A DNA stretch of 64,000 bases from an uncultured Eubacteriales bacterium (GTDB taxonomy: Bacteria > Bacillota > Clostridia > Oscillospirales > CAG-382): NCBI GenBank assembly GCA_900548115.1, contig URJL01000002.1:1-64000 (forward strand). The letters run 5' to 3'. A program made the position numbers and the translations under genes. Shown here piece by piece: positions 16,113 through 25,206 of the stretch. Position 1 is the first letter of the stretch, and each line of letters opens with the position of its first letter. The notes under the pieces were generated by a model. The model did not search any database, was not told the DNA's origin, and saw nothing but the letters and a program-made list of their open reading frames with translations.

Positions 16113-18212
16113 ATGAGGAAATCAAAAATCAAGCGTTTTCTGTGTACGCTGATCGCAACACTTATGCTGTCGACGCCGCTGTCGGTTTCGGCGTATATGC
16201 AGGAAATTTCGGGTATGTTCAGCCGCGAGGAAGCGGACGGCAGTTTCAGCCTTTTGGACGGGCAGGGAAATGTGCTGGAAGCGAATTTAACGATGCTTTC
16301 CGACTTTTCGGGATATCCGTACGGTATTCGTACCGACGGAAGCAAAGTATTGTTTGACCTTGATGGAAGCATTTTGTGCGTCGCTTCGGACGGGTATGAG
16401 ATTGTCCCGCCGGAGGGCGACGTATATGCCGTTTATAAACCCCAATCGGAGGACGGAAAAGACGGCGAATTTTTCTTATATGATTATCCGAGCCGAACGC
16501 TTCTTTTCGAAACGGTCGGATATATTCAACTGTATGAAATGCAGCGCAAGGACAAGCTGTTTCTTCGCCGCGGCTCAAAATATGCCGTGATAGACCGAAA
16601 CGGCAATCTTTTGACCGATTTTATTTATGACTCCGTACAAAAGACATTTAACCTGAACTATGAGCCGTTTCCGCATTCCTATGCGATCGTGACCCAAGCG
16701 GGAAAGAAGAAATATTTGGACATCGATCTCAATGAGATCAATCTTGAAAATTACAACGGCGGACGCTTCGTAACCAACTCATATCCGCTTCAAACCTACA
16801 ACTTCCATGGCGCTTACAAGCAGTATTACATGTTGGAAAGCGGCGACAAATATGCGATTTACGACATGGAAACGAATAAAATGATCCTTCCGTACCTTTT
16901 CGAAACGCCGCACTGCCTTACCGACGGAAAATATATTGTATTTGAAAACAAAGAGCGTAACAAAAGCGGCATCACGGATTTTGAGGGAAACATACTGCTG
17001 CCTCTCGATGAGAAGCTGTACCGCCTCGGCGGAAACGACACCGTTACTTATTCTTATACGGATGAGGAAGGTGTAAATCGCACACGAAAACTGCATTTGC
17101 CCGACCTTACCGATATCGAATCGGTGAAAACGTATAAAAGCTACCAAAGTTTTTACGAAGGAACTCCTTTCGATAAGCCCTCCGAAGTTGCGGGCATTAC
17201 CGTTATTTTCCGCGACGGAACCTGCGCCGACCTCGGTAAAGAGGGGATCGATCGTTTCACGCAAGCTCTTTGGAATTTTTCCTGCGAACGTAACGTTACG
17301 ACGGCGGATCCGCAAAATTCATTTGCCATTGACGATCATTACTTCTTGTTGTACGATGCGGGCAGAAGCCGTGTCCTCGCCGTAACGGGCATGGGAGCTT
17401 ACGTCGCCGGAACTTATGGAAAATACGAAGACGCGGACGGTACAAAACAAAGTTATGTTTGGTACAGTCCGGCAAGAGGAACCGGGCGAAATTCCATTTA
17501 TACAATGGATCGGGATATAATCGAAAATTATACCGAGAACAGACGGAGCAAAACCGATTCCGATTCGATCGTGATTCCGACAAATAAATGTCTGAATCTC
17601 TCCGGAAGCAGTGAATGGGCAAAAAGCGAGATCGAAAAAGCGGCGGCATTGAATCTCTTACCGATGGAACTCACCTTTGATTTTGCCCATTATAAAAATG
17701 CCGTTACCCGTCTGCAATTCTGTAAGCTTGCCGCTCAGCTTCTTTGTGTTGATCGAAATGCATCGGTCGGAACGTTGGAGGGAATCCCGAATCTTCTCAA
17801 CGAGCATATCGCGGAAAACCCCGATACTGCCGCCGAATTTTCGGATTGCGAGGATCCGTCGGTGCGAGCGCTTTCCGCTGTCGGCGTAGTAAACGGCGTC
17901 GGAGACGGTCTGTTTGCGCCGGAACGAACCATCACCCGCGAAGAAGCGGCAACAATCCTTTACCGTCTTGCTCTTTATCGCAAATGCGGTATTCACGAAC
18001 CGCAAAACGACGCTTTGTACCGGGATTCGGAACACATATCCTCATGGGCGATCGTGCCGGTTGCGGCAATGGCGGTCTATAACATAATGAACGGTGTTTC
18101 GGAGTATAATTTTTCACCGAAAGGCATATATACGGTCGAACAGGCGATTGCCACGATAGTACGGTTACACCGATATCCCGCTGCCGTAGTTGAAAAAACG
18201 GAGACGGAGTAA
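16113..18212 (+). CDS. Secreted protein with WG-like repeats and C-terminal SLH domains
   Basis: A 699-residue exported protein. The open frame runs back across the tRNA region, but GGAGGAG at 16101 fixes the ATG at 16113, which opens a signal peptide (cleavage near VSA-Y). The body contains WG-type beta repeats such as KVLFDLDGSILCV and KYAVIDRNGNLLTDF, usually taken as binding modules. Three SLH-like domains end the protein (about 520-690): SSEWAKSEIEKAAALNLL, VVNGVGDGLFAPERTITREE and IMNGVSEYNFSPKG. The last is divergent. Probable role: surface-anchored protein of unknown function. It is a single-gene unit with its own promoter. Confidence 0.8.
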   Translation: MRKSKIKRFLCTLIATLMLSTPLSVSAYMQEISGMFSREEADGSFSLLDGQGNVLEANLTMLSDFSGYPYGIRTDGSKVLFDLDGSILCVASDGYEIVPPEGDVYAVYKPQSEDGKDGEFFLYDYPSRTLLFETVGYIQLYEMQRKDKLFLRRGSKYAVIDRNGNLLTDFIYDSVQKTFNLNYEPFPHSYAIVTQAGKKKYLDIDLNEINLENYNGGRFVTNSYPLQTYNFHGAYKQYYMLESGDKYAIYDMETNKMILPYLFETPHCLTDGKYIVFENKERNKSGITDFEGNILLPLDEKLYRLGGNDTVTYSYTDEEGVNRTRKLHLPDLTDIESVKTYKSYQSFYEGTPFDKPSEVAGITVIFRDGTCADLGKEGIDRFTQALWNFSCERNVTTADPQNSFAIDDHYFLLYDAGRSRVLAVTGMGAYVAGTYGKYEDADGTKQSYVWYSPARGTGRNSIYTMDRDIIENYTENRRSKTDSDSIVIPTNKCLNLSGSSEWAKSEIEKAAALNLLPMELTFDFAHYKNAVTRLQFCKLAAQLLCVDRNASVGTLEGIPNLLNEHIAENPDTAAEFSDCEDPSVRALSAVGVVNGVGDGLFAPERTITREEAATILYRLALYRKCGIHEPQNDALYRDSEHISSWAIVPVAAMAVYNIMNGVSEYNFSPKGIYTVEQAIATIVRLHRYPAAVVEKTETE

Positions 18213-18256
18213 TTTTTGCCAAATCAAGGGCGGATTCTTTGTTTACATCCGACAAA

Positions 18257-18275
18257 TTTGTTTCAAAGAAACAAA
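18257..18275. promoter_or_regulatory. Perfect inverted repeat upstream of the SLH/beta-helix gene
   Basis: TTTGTTTC AAA GAAACAAA: two 8-bp arms with a 3-nt centre, ending 6 nt before the -35 box at 18282. The position suits an activator or repressor site. The cognate protein is not known. Confidence 0.5.
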
Positions 18276-18281
18276 TAACGG

Positions 18282-18310
18282 TTGCAATAAAATGTCCTGT
18301 ATGCTATACT
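18282..18310 (+). promoter_or_regulatory. Promoter of the SLH/beta-helix gene
   Basis: TTGCAA (18282-18287), 17-nt spacer, TATACT (18305-18310), 35 nt before the ATG. Confidence 0.8.
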
Positions 18311-18345
18311 TGAAAGCATAGTTCTGCAAGGAGGATTTTGAACAG

Positions 18346-21288
18346 ATGATGAAAAAAATCTTGAGTGCCGTTTTGTGCACCGCAACGTTGGTCGCGGCAA
18401 CGGTACTTCCGACTTCCGCCGAGCCCGGTTTGAAGGGGCGCGTCGGAAAAAATGTGCTGAGCATTACCGTGATGAGAGCATTTGAAGGCTCGCCGATCGG
18501 TTATGAAAGCGGACTTACGATTTTTGACGGAAGAAATGTCCGCACTTTCAAGCGCACGGGCGGGGTCAAGACAAACCTTGATTTCAACCTGTACAACTGG
18601 GACGTCATGTACGACACAAACGGGGCAATGGTTCCCTTTGACACGGCAAATTACGCTCTCATCGATTACTATTACAAAAGCGATGACGCCGAGCCCGCCT
18701 TGGTCGGCGCCGATATGCGTTGGGTACAGGGCGCGATGGTTCCCTCGACAGATCTTGCCGACAAGACCTCCGTTTTTTGGTCCGGCATTCCGTCACGCAA
18801 TACCATCGTTGCGAACAAGTGGGATACGCTCGTTATTCCGCTTGTCGAAAACAAAACCTATGCCACTGTTCAGAAGCAGTATTCCAAAACCGAATACTAT
18901 CTGCACCAGTATAAGATGTTTCCGCTCACCAAAGATCTCGGCATGAACGATACGTTGTATATCAGCGATGTAACTTTCCAAAGTTGGGATCCTGACAATG
19001 CGCAGGCTCTCAAACAACGTACCGTACGTTTTCACAGCGATGAAAATATTTCGGATTCGAATGTTCAAGCAACACTTTCGAACAAAGATCTCGATATAAT
19101 CACGCTGCCCGCATACGATGAGAAAAATCTTCCCGCAAACAGTGCTTTTTACAAGTGGAAGGATGCTGCAACCGAGATCGAGTACAAGGTCGGGGACGAG
19201 TATGTTCTTCGCAACGGTGCGGATGTCGATTTTGTCCCTGTTTTTAATATGCGTTTTGACTTCACCGCACTCTCTACGGCGTATATTACGGGTTATCCCG
19301 ACGGAACTTTCCGTCCGCAGAACAATGTGACCCGCGCCGAAGCGTGCAAAATCATTGCTTCGCTCATCAACCCCGAAAACACGGTTTTGGGAACGGTATC
19401 TTTTGCCGACGTTCCCGCCGACGCATGGTATGCAAACTATGTTGCCACCCTCGAAAACTACAGCGCTTTGGGACTTTGGAAAGACAGTTTCAACGCCGAC
19501 GAAAAGATTACCCGCGCCGAGCTTGTTACCATCGTATACAACATTGCCGATCACGTGCGCAAAAACGCAAAATTTGTACATGTTTCGGATGTTCCGGCAA
19601 GCAAATCGTTTTATGATGCTGTGATGTATTCGATCAGCGAGGGTATCGTTGCGGGCTACGAGGACGGAACTTTCAAGCCCGACAATCCCATCACCCGTGC
19701 CGAGACCGTGACCGTGATCAACCGCTTTATCGGACGTATCCCGAACGATAATACCGCAAGCACTTTCGGTGATGTTGAAGGACATTGGGGCAAGAATCAG
19801 ATCGTTGCCGCTTCTTCCGCAAAGGATGCGGGCGCGTGGACGCTGAAGGAAGGGGATACACAGTATAAACTTTCCGGAACCGACGCACAGGGTTATCTTA
19901 CCTCGCTGTACGAACAGTCCAAAAAGCTTTCTCCCGACGCGATCCGCATCGGCATCGATACCGTTTCCGATCAGATGAAGAAGGACATTCTCGGCACAAA
20001 AAATACCGAGGAGTATTACTCCGACAAAATGACCGGAACAAAATGGTATGTTTCCGAGCTTCACGGAAACGACGATAACGACGGAAAAACACCCGAAACG
20101 GCTGTCAAGACCATCGCGGGACTGACCGCCAAGATTCGCTTCCCCAAAGCGGGCACTTCGGTTCTTTTTGAGCGCGGCGGTGTTTACCGCGGCAACATTC
20201 GCCCCAACGCGGGCATGATCTACGGCTCGTACGGCGAAGGTCAAAAGCCGATCATCGTGGGCTCGCGCCGCGATTACGCTTCTCCCGAATTATGGGAAGA
20301 GACCGACGTAAAGAATGTTTATCGCTGCACGGTAAAACTGAACAACGTCGGCATTATAGCGCTTGATCATGATATCCGTGCCGACGGCAATTACGACGCC
20401 CTTTACGGCAAAAACCGCATTCTTACCCTCAACGTTTCGACTTATGCCGATCTTAAGAACGACCTTGAGTTTTTCTCCTGCGCCGACGACCTTTACTTCT
20501 ACAGTGCAAGCGGAAACCCCGGTACGCGCTTCAAGTCCATTGAGATCGGAACTCGTACCAATATCATTTCCGGCGGCGCCCAGAATGTTGTTATCGATAA
20601 CCTCAGCCTCAAATACGACGGCGCACACGGCATAGGATACGGCTCGACAAAGAATCTTACCGTTACCAACTGCACCTTCTCGTGGATCGGCGGCTCGCTG
20701 CTCGGAGACTACGGAATGACGACGACCCAGTACGGCAACGCAGTTGAGATTTTCGGCAGCTGCGACGGCTACTATGTTTCGAACAACTGGATGTATCAGA
20801 TCTACGATACCGCCGTCACGCACCAGTATTCCTCGACCGAACCTAGGACCATGAACGATATCAACTACACCGGCAACCTCATGGAATATCTTCACTGGGG
20901 AATCGAGTTCTATAACACGGGCGACGGCAAAAAGAGCACTATGACCAATTATACCGCACGTTACAACGTTCTTCGCAACGGCGGTTACGGCTGGGGTTCG
21001 ATCGTCACCGACCGTCAGAAGTCCGCACGTCTCTATTGCGGCTCGGTATCCAACGGAAAGAACGAGAATCTTTTGTGCGAATACAACGTCATTGACCGCT
21101 GCGCGGGCTATGTTATGGATACGCCTTCCAACACTCCCGAGGTTTATCGCAACAATATCTACGTTCAGACCGAAGGCTGCTACGGACGCTTCCGCGGCAA
21201 AGCCATGACCATTTCGATGGATAACATTGAAACGGTTTACAGCGGTCTTAAAGACGACGGCATGATCTTTATCGTAGAAAGAGTTTAA
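18346..21288 (+). CDS. Secreted SLH protein with C-terminal right-handed beta-helix (paralogue)
   Basis: A 980-residue exported protein; signal peptide cleaved near TSA-EP. The N-terminal 240 residues look like a beta-sandwich (VMYDTNGAMVPFDTANYAL), possibly carbohydrate-binding. Then come an InlB-like stretch and three SLH domains (about 305-490: GYPDGTFRPQNNVTRAEA, GYEDGTFKPDNPITRAE). A beta-helix fills about 560-980 (SELHGNDDNDGKTPET, NLSLKYDGAHGIGYG, WGIEFYNTGDG). The SLH-to-end part is a clear paralogue of the protein at 11642, while the N-terminal modules differ. AAGGAGG precedes the ATG. Predicted to sit on the S-layer and act on or bind polysaccharide; no catalytic residues are assigned. 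Confidence 0.85.
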   Translation: MMKKILSAVLCTATLVAATVLPTSAEPGLKGRVGKNVLSITVMRAFEGSPIGYESGLTIFDGRNVRTFKRTGGVKTNLDFNLYNWDVMYDTNGAMVPFDTANYALIDYYYKSDDAEPALVGADMRWVQGAMVPSTDLADKTSVFWSGIPSRNTIVANKWDTLVIPLVENKTYATVQKQYSKTEYYLHQYKMFPLTKDLGMNDTLYISDVTFQSWDPDNAQALKQRTVRFHSDENISDSNVQATLSNKDLDIITLPAYDEKNLPANSAFYKWKDAATEIEYKVGDEYVLRNGADVDFVPVFNMRFDFTALSTAYITGYPDGTFRPQNNVTRAEACKIIASLINPENTVLGTVSFADVPADAWYANYVATLENYSALGLWKDSFNADEKITRAELVTIVYNIADHVRKNAKFVHVSDVPASKSFYDAVMYSISEGIVAGYEDGTFKPDNPITRAETVTVINRFIGRIPNDNTASTFGDVEGHWGKNQIVAASSAKDAGAWTLKEGDTQYKLSGTDAQGYLTSLYEQSKKLSPDAIRIGIDTVSDQMKKDILGTKNTEEYYSDKMTGTKWYVSELHGNDDNDGKTPETAVKTIAGLTAKIRFPKAGTSVLFERGGVYRGNIRPNAGMIYGSYGEGQKPIIVGSRRDYASPELWEETDVKNVYRCTVKLNNVGIIALDHDIRADGNYDALYGKNRILTLNVSTYADLKNDLEFFSCADDLYFYSASGNPGTRFKSIEIGTRTNIISGGAQNVVIDNLSLKYDGAHGIGYGSTKNLTVTNCTFSWIGGSLLGDYGMTTTQYGNAVEIFGSCDGYYVSNNWMYQIYDTAVTHQYSSTEPRTMNDINYTGNLMEYLHWGIEFYNTGDGKKSTMTNYTARYNVLRNGGYGWGSIVTDRQKSARLYCGSVSNGKNENLLCEYNVIDRCAGYVMDTPSNTPEVYRNNIYVQTEGCYGRFRGKAMTISMDNIETVYSGLKDDGMIFIVERV

Positions 21289-21300
21289 TTATGTGTTTTT

Positions 21301-21331
21301 GCGGAGCTGTCCGAGGACAGCTCCGCTTCTT
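21301..21331 (+). terminator. Terminator or attenuator between the SLH gene and the aldo/keto reductase
   Basis: Perfect 12-bp stem GCGGAGCTGTCC / GGACAGCTCCGC with a 2-nt centre, then TTCTTT. The U-tract is short, so some read-through into the gene at 21343 is plausible, as that gene has no promoter of its own that I can see. Confidence 0.7.
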
Positions 21332-21342
21332 TCGGAGGCATT

Positions 21343-22308
21343 ATGCAATATGCGAAAATAGAAGGCACAGAGCTTTGTGCCGGTAAGATCGTTTTGGGCA
21401 CCGACCGTTTCGGAAGTGATATTCCGAAGGAGGACGCCTTTCGTCTCATGGACATGTTTCTGGACGGCGGAGGAAATCTTCTCGACACGGCGCATGTTTA
21501 TGCCGATTGGAAATGCGAAACAAAAAGTGCAAGCGAGAAAACAATCGGCGCGTGGGTAAAAGAACGCGGAAACCGGGATAAGGTAATCCTGTCGACAAAA
21601 GGAGGACACCCCGATACCGCGCATATGGACATTTCACGACTGTCCAAAGAAGAAATACTTTCGGATCTCGAAGGAAGTCTTCGCAGTCTCGGCACCGACT
21701 ATGTCGACCTTTACTGGCTTCACAAGGACGACGAAAAGATCCCGGCGGGAGCACTTTGCGAAATTCTGAATGAAATTCTGTCGAGCGGAAAAGCCCGTGC
21801 GATCGGTGTTTCCAACTGGCGCTTCAAACGGATCTGCGAAGCAAACGAATATGCACAGGCGCACGGTCTTCATAAAATAAAATTAAGTCAGGTGCAGTAC
21901 AGCATAGCCCGCGTAAATCCGCCGTCGGTCACGCCCGATATTCACGTTCTCGATGAAAAAGAGTACGAAGAATACGTGCAGGCAAAAATGCAGGTCTTTG
22001 CTTTTTCCTCGCAGGCGCGCGGCTATTTTTCCTTGATGGGAAAAGGGGGAGAAACGGCTCTTTCGGACTCGGTTCGAAACGCTTATGCGAACGAATACAA
22101 TCGGGCGCTGTTTTCGCGACTTGAAAAATTCAGTAAAGACAGGGGCGTTCCGTGCTCCGCCGCCGTTCTTGCCGCTTTATTCTGCGACAGCCGCCTTTCC
22201 TGTTTTGCACTGGCAAGCTCGGACAAGCCGAGCCGCCTTTCCGAAATACTGCTCTTTGCTGATTTTTCGATGAGCGATGCGGAAAGAGAAGCCCTTTTGC
22301 ACGGATAA
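21343..22308 (+). CDS. Aldo/keto reductase
   Basis: A 321-residue NAD(P)H-dependent oxidoreductase of the AKR barrel family. The catalytic tetrad is visible: Asp and Tyr in LLDTAHVYADW (about 47-56), Lys in VILSTKGGH (about 87) and His in LYWLHKDD (about 127). GVSNW and QVQYS strands near 165 and 185 also fit. CGGAGG precedes the ATG. It lies 54 nt after the SLH/beta-helix gene on the same strand. Substrate unknown; a sugar aldehyde or ketone is possible from the context. Confidence 0.9.
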   Translation: MQYAKIEGTELCAGKIVLGTDRFGSDIPKEDAFRLMDMFLDGGGNLLDTAHVYADWKCETKSASEKTIGAWVKERGNRDKVILSTKGGHPDTAHMDISRLSKEEILSDLEGSLRSLGTDYVDLYWLHKDDEKIPAGALCEILNEILSSGKARAIGVSNWRFKRICEANEYAQAHGLHKIKLSQVQYSIARVNPPSVTPDIHVLDEKEYEEYVQAKMQVFAFSSQARGYFSLMGKGGETALSDSVRNAYANEYNRALFSRLEKFSKDRGVPCSAAVLAALFCDSRLSCFALASSDKPSRLSEILLFADFSMSDAEREALLHG

Positions 22309-22329
22309 GCAAAACAAAAAATAAGAATT

Positions 22330-22366
22330 AAAAGAGGAAGAACCTTACGGTCCTTCCTCTTTTTTG
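22330..22366 (+). terminator. Terminator after the aldo/keto reductase
   Basis: Stem AAAAGAGGAAG / CTTCCTCTTTT, extended by ACC/GGT, followed by TTTTTT. Confidence 0.9.
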
Positions 22367-22388
22367 CTTTTGCGTCAAAATAACTGTC

Positions 22389-23329
22389 TCGTTAGTATAT
22401 CACAGCTTCCAGTATGTCGAAATATCGGGACTTTCCAATCCGCTGCCCTTCGGCGACATAACGGCGCTGCTTCTCTCGACCGACAACGCGCGTTCGGGCA
22501 GCTTCTCTTCCTCGAACATGCTTCTCAACCGATTCTATGAAAACACGATCCGTTCGCAAGAGTCGAACTTTGTCGGCGCGATAACCGACTGTCCGACCCG
22601 CGAGAAAAACAACTGGACGGGCGACGCACAGAGCTTTGCCTATGCCGCAACGTATAACTTCAAAACGGCAAACATCTACCGTTCCTTCCAGAAAATGACC
22701 CGTCACACACAGAGAACGTCGGCTATCGTCACTTTATTCTGCAGCCGACCTACGGCGGAAGCCTTTACGGTTTCCTCACGGCGGACACGCTCATCGGAGA
22801 AAACATCGAAAACGGAGTTTATACCTACACGCCGTCGGTGATTGCAAAGGATATTTTGATAAACGACGGAGTTCAGATACGCCTTTCGGGGACGCAGGGG
22901 CTTCGCTTCATCCTGACCTTATTGATGAACCGCGACGGCGCGGAAAATCTCTTCACCGATTTCGGCGCCGTAGTGATTCCGACCGCAATGGCGGAAGGGG
23001 AGAATACGACCCTTTCCACCGACCGCGTCGGCGTTGTGTAAAAAAAGACGTCAGGCGAAGACTTCCGCTATTTCACCCTTTCCGACTCGTCGGTTTCGTA
23101 TACGGCATGCATCATCGGAACGCCGCCTGCGAAATACGACCGCCGTTTCACCGTTCGGCCGTATGCCGTTTACATCGAAAACGGAATCGAATATACGGTT
23201 TACGGCGAATATGACGTGCGGTACGACCTTTCGATCTTGGACATCGCAAAGGCGTTTTCGGAGGATCCCGCATGCGCGGAAGATATGAAAAAGATTTTGT
23301 ACGATTACGAAAGCGCGACAGCAGTTTGA
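22389..23329 (+). pseudogene. GH78 alpha-L-rhamnosidase remnant
   Basis: The first frame (22389-22715) reads FQYVEISG and then SNFVGAITDCPTREKNNWTG, the signature of GH78 rhamnosidases. Near 22715 the frame changes to ENVGYRHFILQPTYGGSLYG, which resembles the C-terminal end of the same family, so some 300 residues of the catalytic barrel are probably missing. A C-terminal module (GVQIRLSGTQGLRF) like that near residue 861 of the protein at 1192 follows. It is cut by an in-frame TAA at 23039 and ends at the TGA at 23327. No start, ribosome site or N-terminal half remains. In its intact form it would have removed rhamnose from a glycan. Confidence 0.8.
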
Positions 23330-23382
23330 CTCGGCCGCCGAAAGACGATTCTCCCTTTTTCGGCTTTCGACGTCCCTTGCGC

Positions 23383-23412
23383 AGACAGCGGGCTTTTGCC
23401 CGCCGTCTTTTT
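23383..23412 (+). terminator. Terminator after the GH78 remnant
   Basis: Stem GCGGGC / GCCCGC with a TTTT loop, extended by GAC/GTC across one mismatch, then TTTTT. It isolates the polysaccharide operon from upstream transcription. Confidence 0.8.
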
Positions 23413-23481
23413 GCGATAAACACAAAATATTCCGAAAAATGGTAAAAAATGTAAATAAATTGTTGAAACAAGGAAAAAACC

Positions 23482-23510
23482 TTGACAAATCAGCATTTGT
23501 AGGGTAAAAT
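23482..23510 (+). promoter_or_regulatory. Promoter of the polysaccharide operon
   Basis: Consensus TTGACA (23482-23487), 17-nt spacer, TAAAAT (23505-23510). Transcription should start near 23517, leaving about 235 nt of leader. Confidence 0.9.
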
Positions 23511-23516
23511 ATGGAT

Positions 23517-23751
23517 GGAAATATGAGCAAATTGAATATCGGAATGCTTTGAAGCAGTGTGCGTATTTGGGCGCCTGCACACTGTCGAGCGAGTGGCGCA
23601 ACCGGTCCGTTTGAATGGATTTTTCATTCAAAGCGGGCTTTTTTTGTTTTCATTTTTACTTTTTGCTTTAATTCTTTCTCAGACGGCGAGCCGAAACATA
23701 TACGAACACCGTTTGGAATCTCGTCGGAATCGGTTGTTGGGGGGCAATATC
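23517..23751 (+). ncRNA. Structured leader RNA of the polysaccharide operon with intrinsic attenuator
   Basis: The untranslated leader folds into a hairpin CAGTGTGC (23555-23562) / GCACACTG (23577-23584). Between it and the next hairpin is a GC-rich linker (GAGTGGCGCAACCGGTCC). The second hairpin, TTTGAATG (23610-23617) / CATTCAAA (23625-23632) with a CCG/CGG extension, is followed by CTTTTTTTG (23638-23646), a typical intrinsic terminator placed about 105 nt before the first gene. It matches no riboswitch or T-box consensus I know. Inference: read-through is controlled by a ligand, a protein or a processive antiterminator. Confidence 0.65.
23607..23646 (+). terminator. Attenuator in the polysaccharide operon leader
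   Basis: An 8-bp AT-rich stem plus a CCG/CGG base, then seven T. It stands between the consensus promoter and the first structural gene, so it must be bypassed for expression of about 15 kb. Confidence 0.75.
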
Positions 23752-25158
23752 ATGGAGCGGCAAAAGAAGCTGAGAGCAGACAGACATTTAGGACTTGTGA
23801 CCGATTCCGTATCGGTCACGCTCGGTTATCTTATTACGACCGCGCTGTTCGCTCTGCCGAAGCAGGGATTTATCTCCTACGGAGTATTTCTTGCCGCCGT
23901 ACTGCTGATTCTGCATATGCTGGAGGCGTACGATGACGTAAGCTCTTATCGCATGCAGAAAAAGCGTTTGCCCGTTATGCTCATCGTTACTTTTTTCTTC
24001 GCATCGCTTATCTATGTGCTTATCGGTCTCGTTCTTGCGGGCTTCGGCGTTTTTGTTCCGACCGTACCCGAATGTCTTTTGTTTTTTGCTCTTTCCTACG
24101 GTTTTATGATGGCGGGAAGGCTCTTCTTAAATCGACTGCTTCTCAAGCAGAGAAGGAATATATCGGTATTAATACTGTATTCCCTCGAGTGTCCCGACCG
24201 CTTTTTGGAAAAGCTCACGGCAAGTCTTGCGGATTACAAAAGCGTCGAAACGCTTTTGACCGGCAATGTCGAAGAACCCGAGCGCGTCGGTGCGGCGATC
24301 GATCGCAGTGATATTTTGCTCATTGTCGGAAACGCTTCGAATGCGGTGCGCGATTCTTACATTCTGCGCGCGCTGAGTGCGGGAAAAGCGGTAAAGATCA
24401 TTCCGACGATCAAAGCTCTTTCGTTTATGCACGCTAAGATCGATCATGTGGGCGACACCCCCGTCATCCGCCTGAAATCCATTCGCATGAGTCTGCCCGA
24501 GCGCATTCTGAAACGCGGATTTGATTTTCTTATGTCCTTTTTGGGACTGGTCGTGCTGTTGCCCGTCTTTCTCGTCTGTGCACTTATGATAAAGCTTGAT
24601 TCGAAAGGCCCCGTCTTCTATTTGCAGGAGCGTTACACGCGCGGCAAGCGTCGTTTTCGCATCGTAAAATTCCGCACTATGCTAGCGGACGCGGAAAAGA
24701 ACGGTGCGCGCCTTGCGACAGAGCATGACGATCGCATAACACGCGCGGGCAAAATTCTTCGCACCTGCCGACTGGATGAGCTTCCGCAACTTTGGAATAT
24801 TTTAAAAGGCGATATGTCGCTGGTCGGTCCGCGTCCCGAGCGCCCGATTTTTGCCGACGAATACAGTCGCATCGTGAAGAACTACGATGTGCGTTATTCG
24901 GTCAAGGCCGGGCTTACGGGCTATGCGCAGATCCACGGGAAATACAACACAAAAGCCTCCGACAAAGTGCTTTTGGACAGCCTTTATATTTCCGAATTCT
25001 CTCCGTGGCTCGACTTAAAGCTTTTGGTTCAGACGGTTTATATCATGTTTATAAAAGAATCGACCGAAGGTGTGACGGAGGAATCGGCTCGGGACAGTAT
25101 CGGTTCTTCGCCGAGTTCGGAGAAAACGTCAGAAACAAATTCGATTCAAAAGGGGTAA
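23752..25158 (+). CDS. Polyprenyl glycosylphosphotransferase (WbaP/CpsE-like)
   Basis: A 468-residue membrane enzyme that transfers a sugar-1-phosphate to undecaprenyl phosphate, the first step of repeat-unit assembly. The open frame starts earlier, but GGGGGG at 23739 supports the ATG at 23752. Four membrane helices fill the first 130 residues, then a CoA-binding-like region, then a helix (FLMSFLGLVVLLPVFLVC) and the bacterial sugar transferase domain: KFRTMLADAE, RLDELPQLWNILKGDMSLVG and PRPERP motifs, ending with KAGLTGYAQIHG. First gene of the operon behind the attenuator. The sugar (often galactose or glucose in this family) cannot be told. Confidence 0.9.
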   Translation: MERQKKLRADRHLGLVTDSVSVTLGYLITTALFALPKQGFISYGVFLAAVLLILHMLEAYDDVSSYRMQKKRLPVMLIVTFFFASLIYVLIGLVLAGFGVFVPTVPECLLFFALSYGFMMAGRLFLNRLLLKQRRNISVLILYSLECPDRFLEKLTASLADYKSVETLLTGNVEEPERVGAAIDRSDILLIVGNASNAVRDSYILRALSAGKAVKIIPTIKALSFMHAKIDHVGDTPVIRLKSIRMSLPERILKRGFDFLMSFLGLVVLLPVFLVCALMIKLDSKGPVFYLQERYTRGKRRFRIVKFRTMLADAEKNGARLATEHDDRITRAGKILRTCRLDELPQLWNILKGDMSLVGPRPERPIFADEYSRIVKNYDVRYSVKAGLTGYAQIHGKYNTKASDKVLLDSLYISEFSPWLDLKLLVQTVYIMFIKESTEGVTEESARDSIGSSPSSEKTSETNSIQKG

Positions 25159-25206
25159 GGATTCATTTTTATTCAATCATGACCGATAAAGAGAGGAGGA
25201 AAAAAC

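Noticed and set aside
18793..20244. A 483-codon minus-strand frame opposite the SLH/beta-helix gene
   Set aside because: Shadow of a repetitive coding region; no start signal and no domain.
23517..23751. T-box or cyclic-di-GMP riboswitch in the polysaccharide leader
   Set aside because: The GAGTGGCGCAACCGG stretch does not match the T-box AGGGTGGTACCGCG core, and no GEMM tetraloop and receptor are visible.
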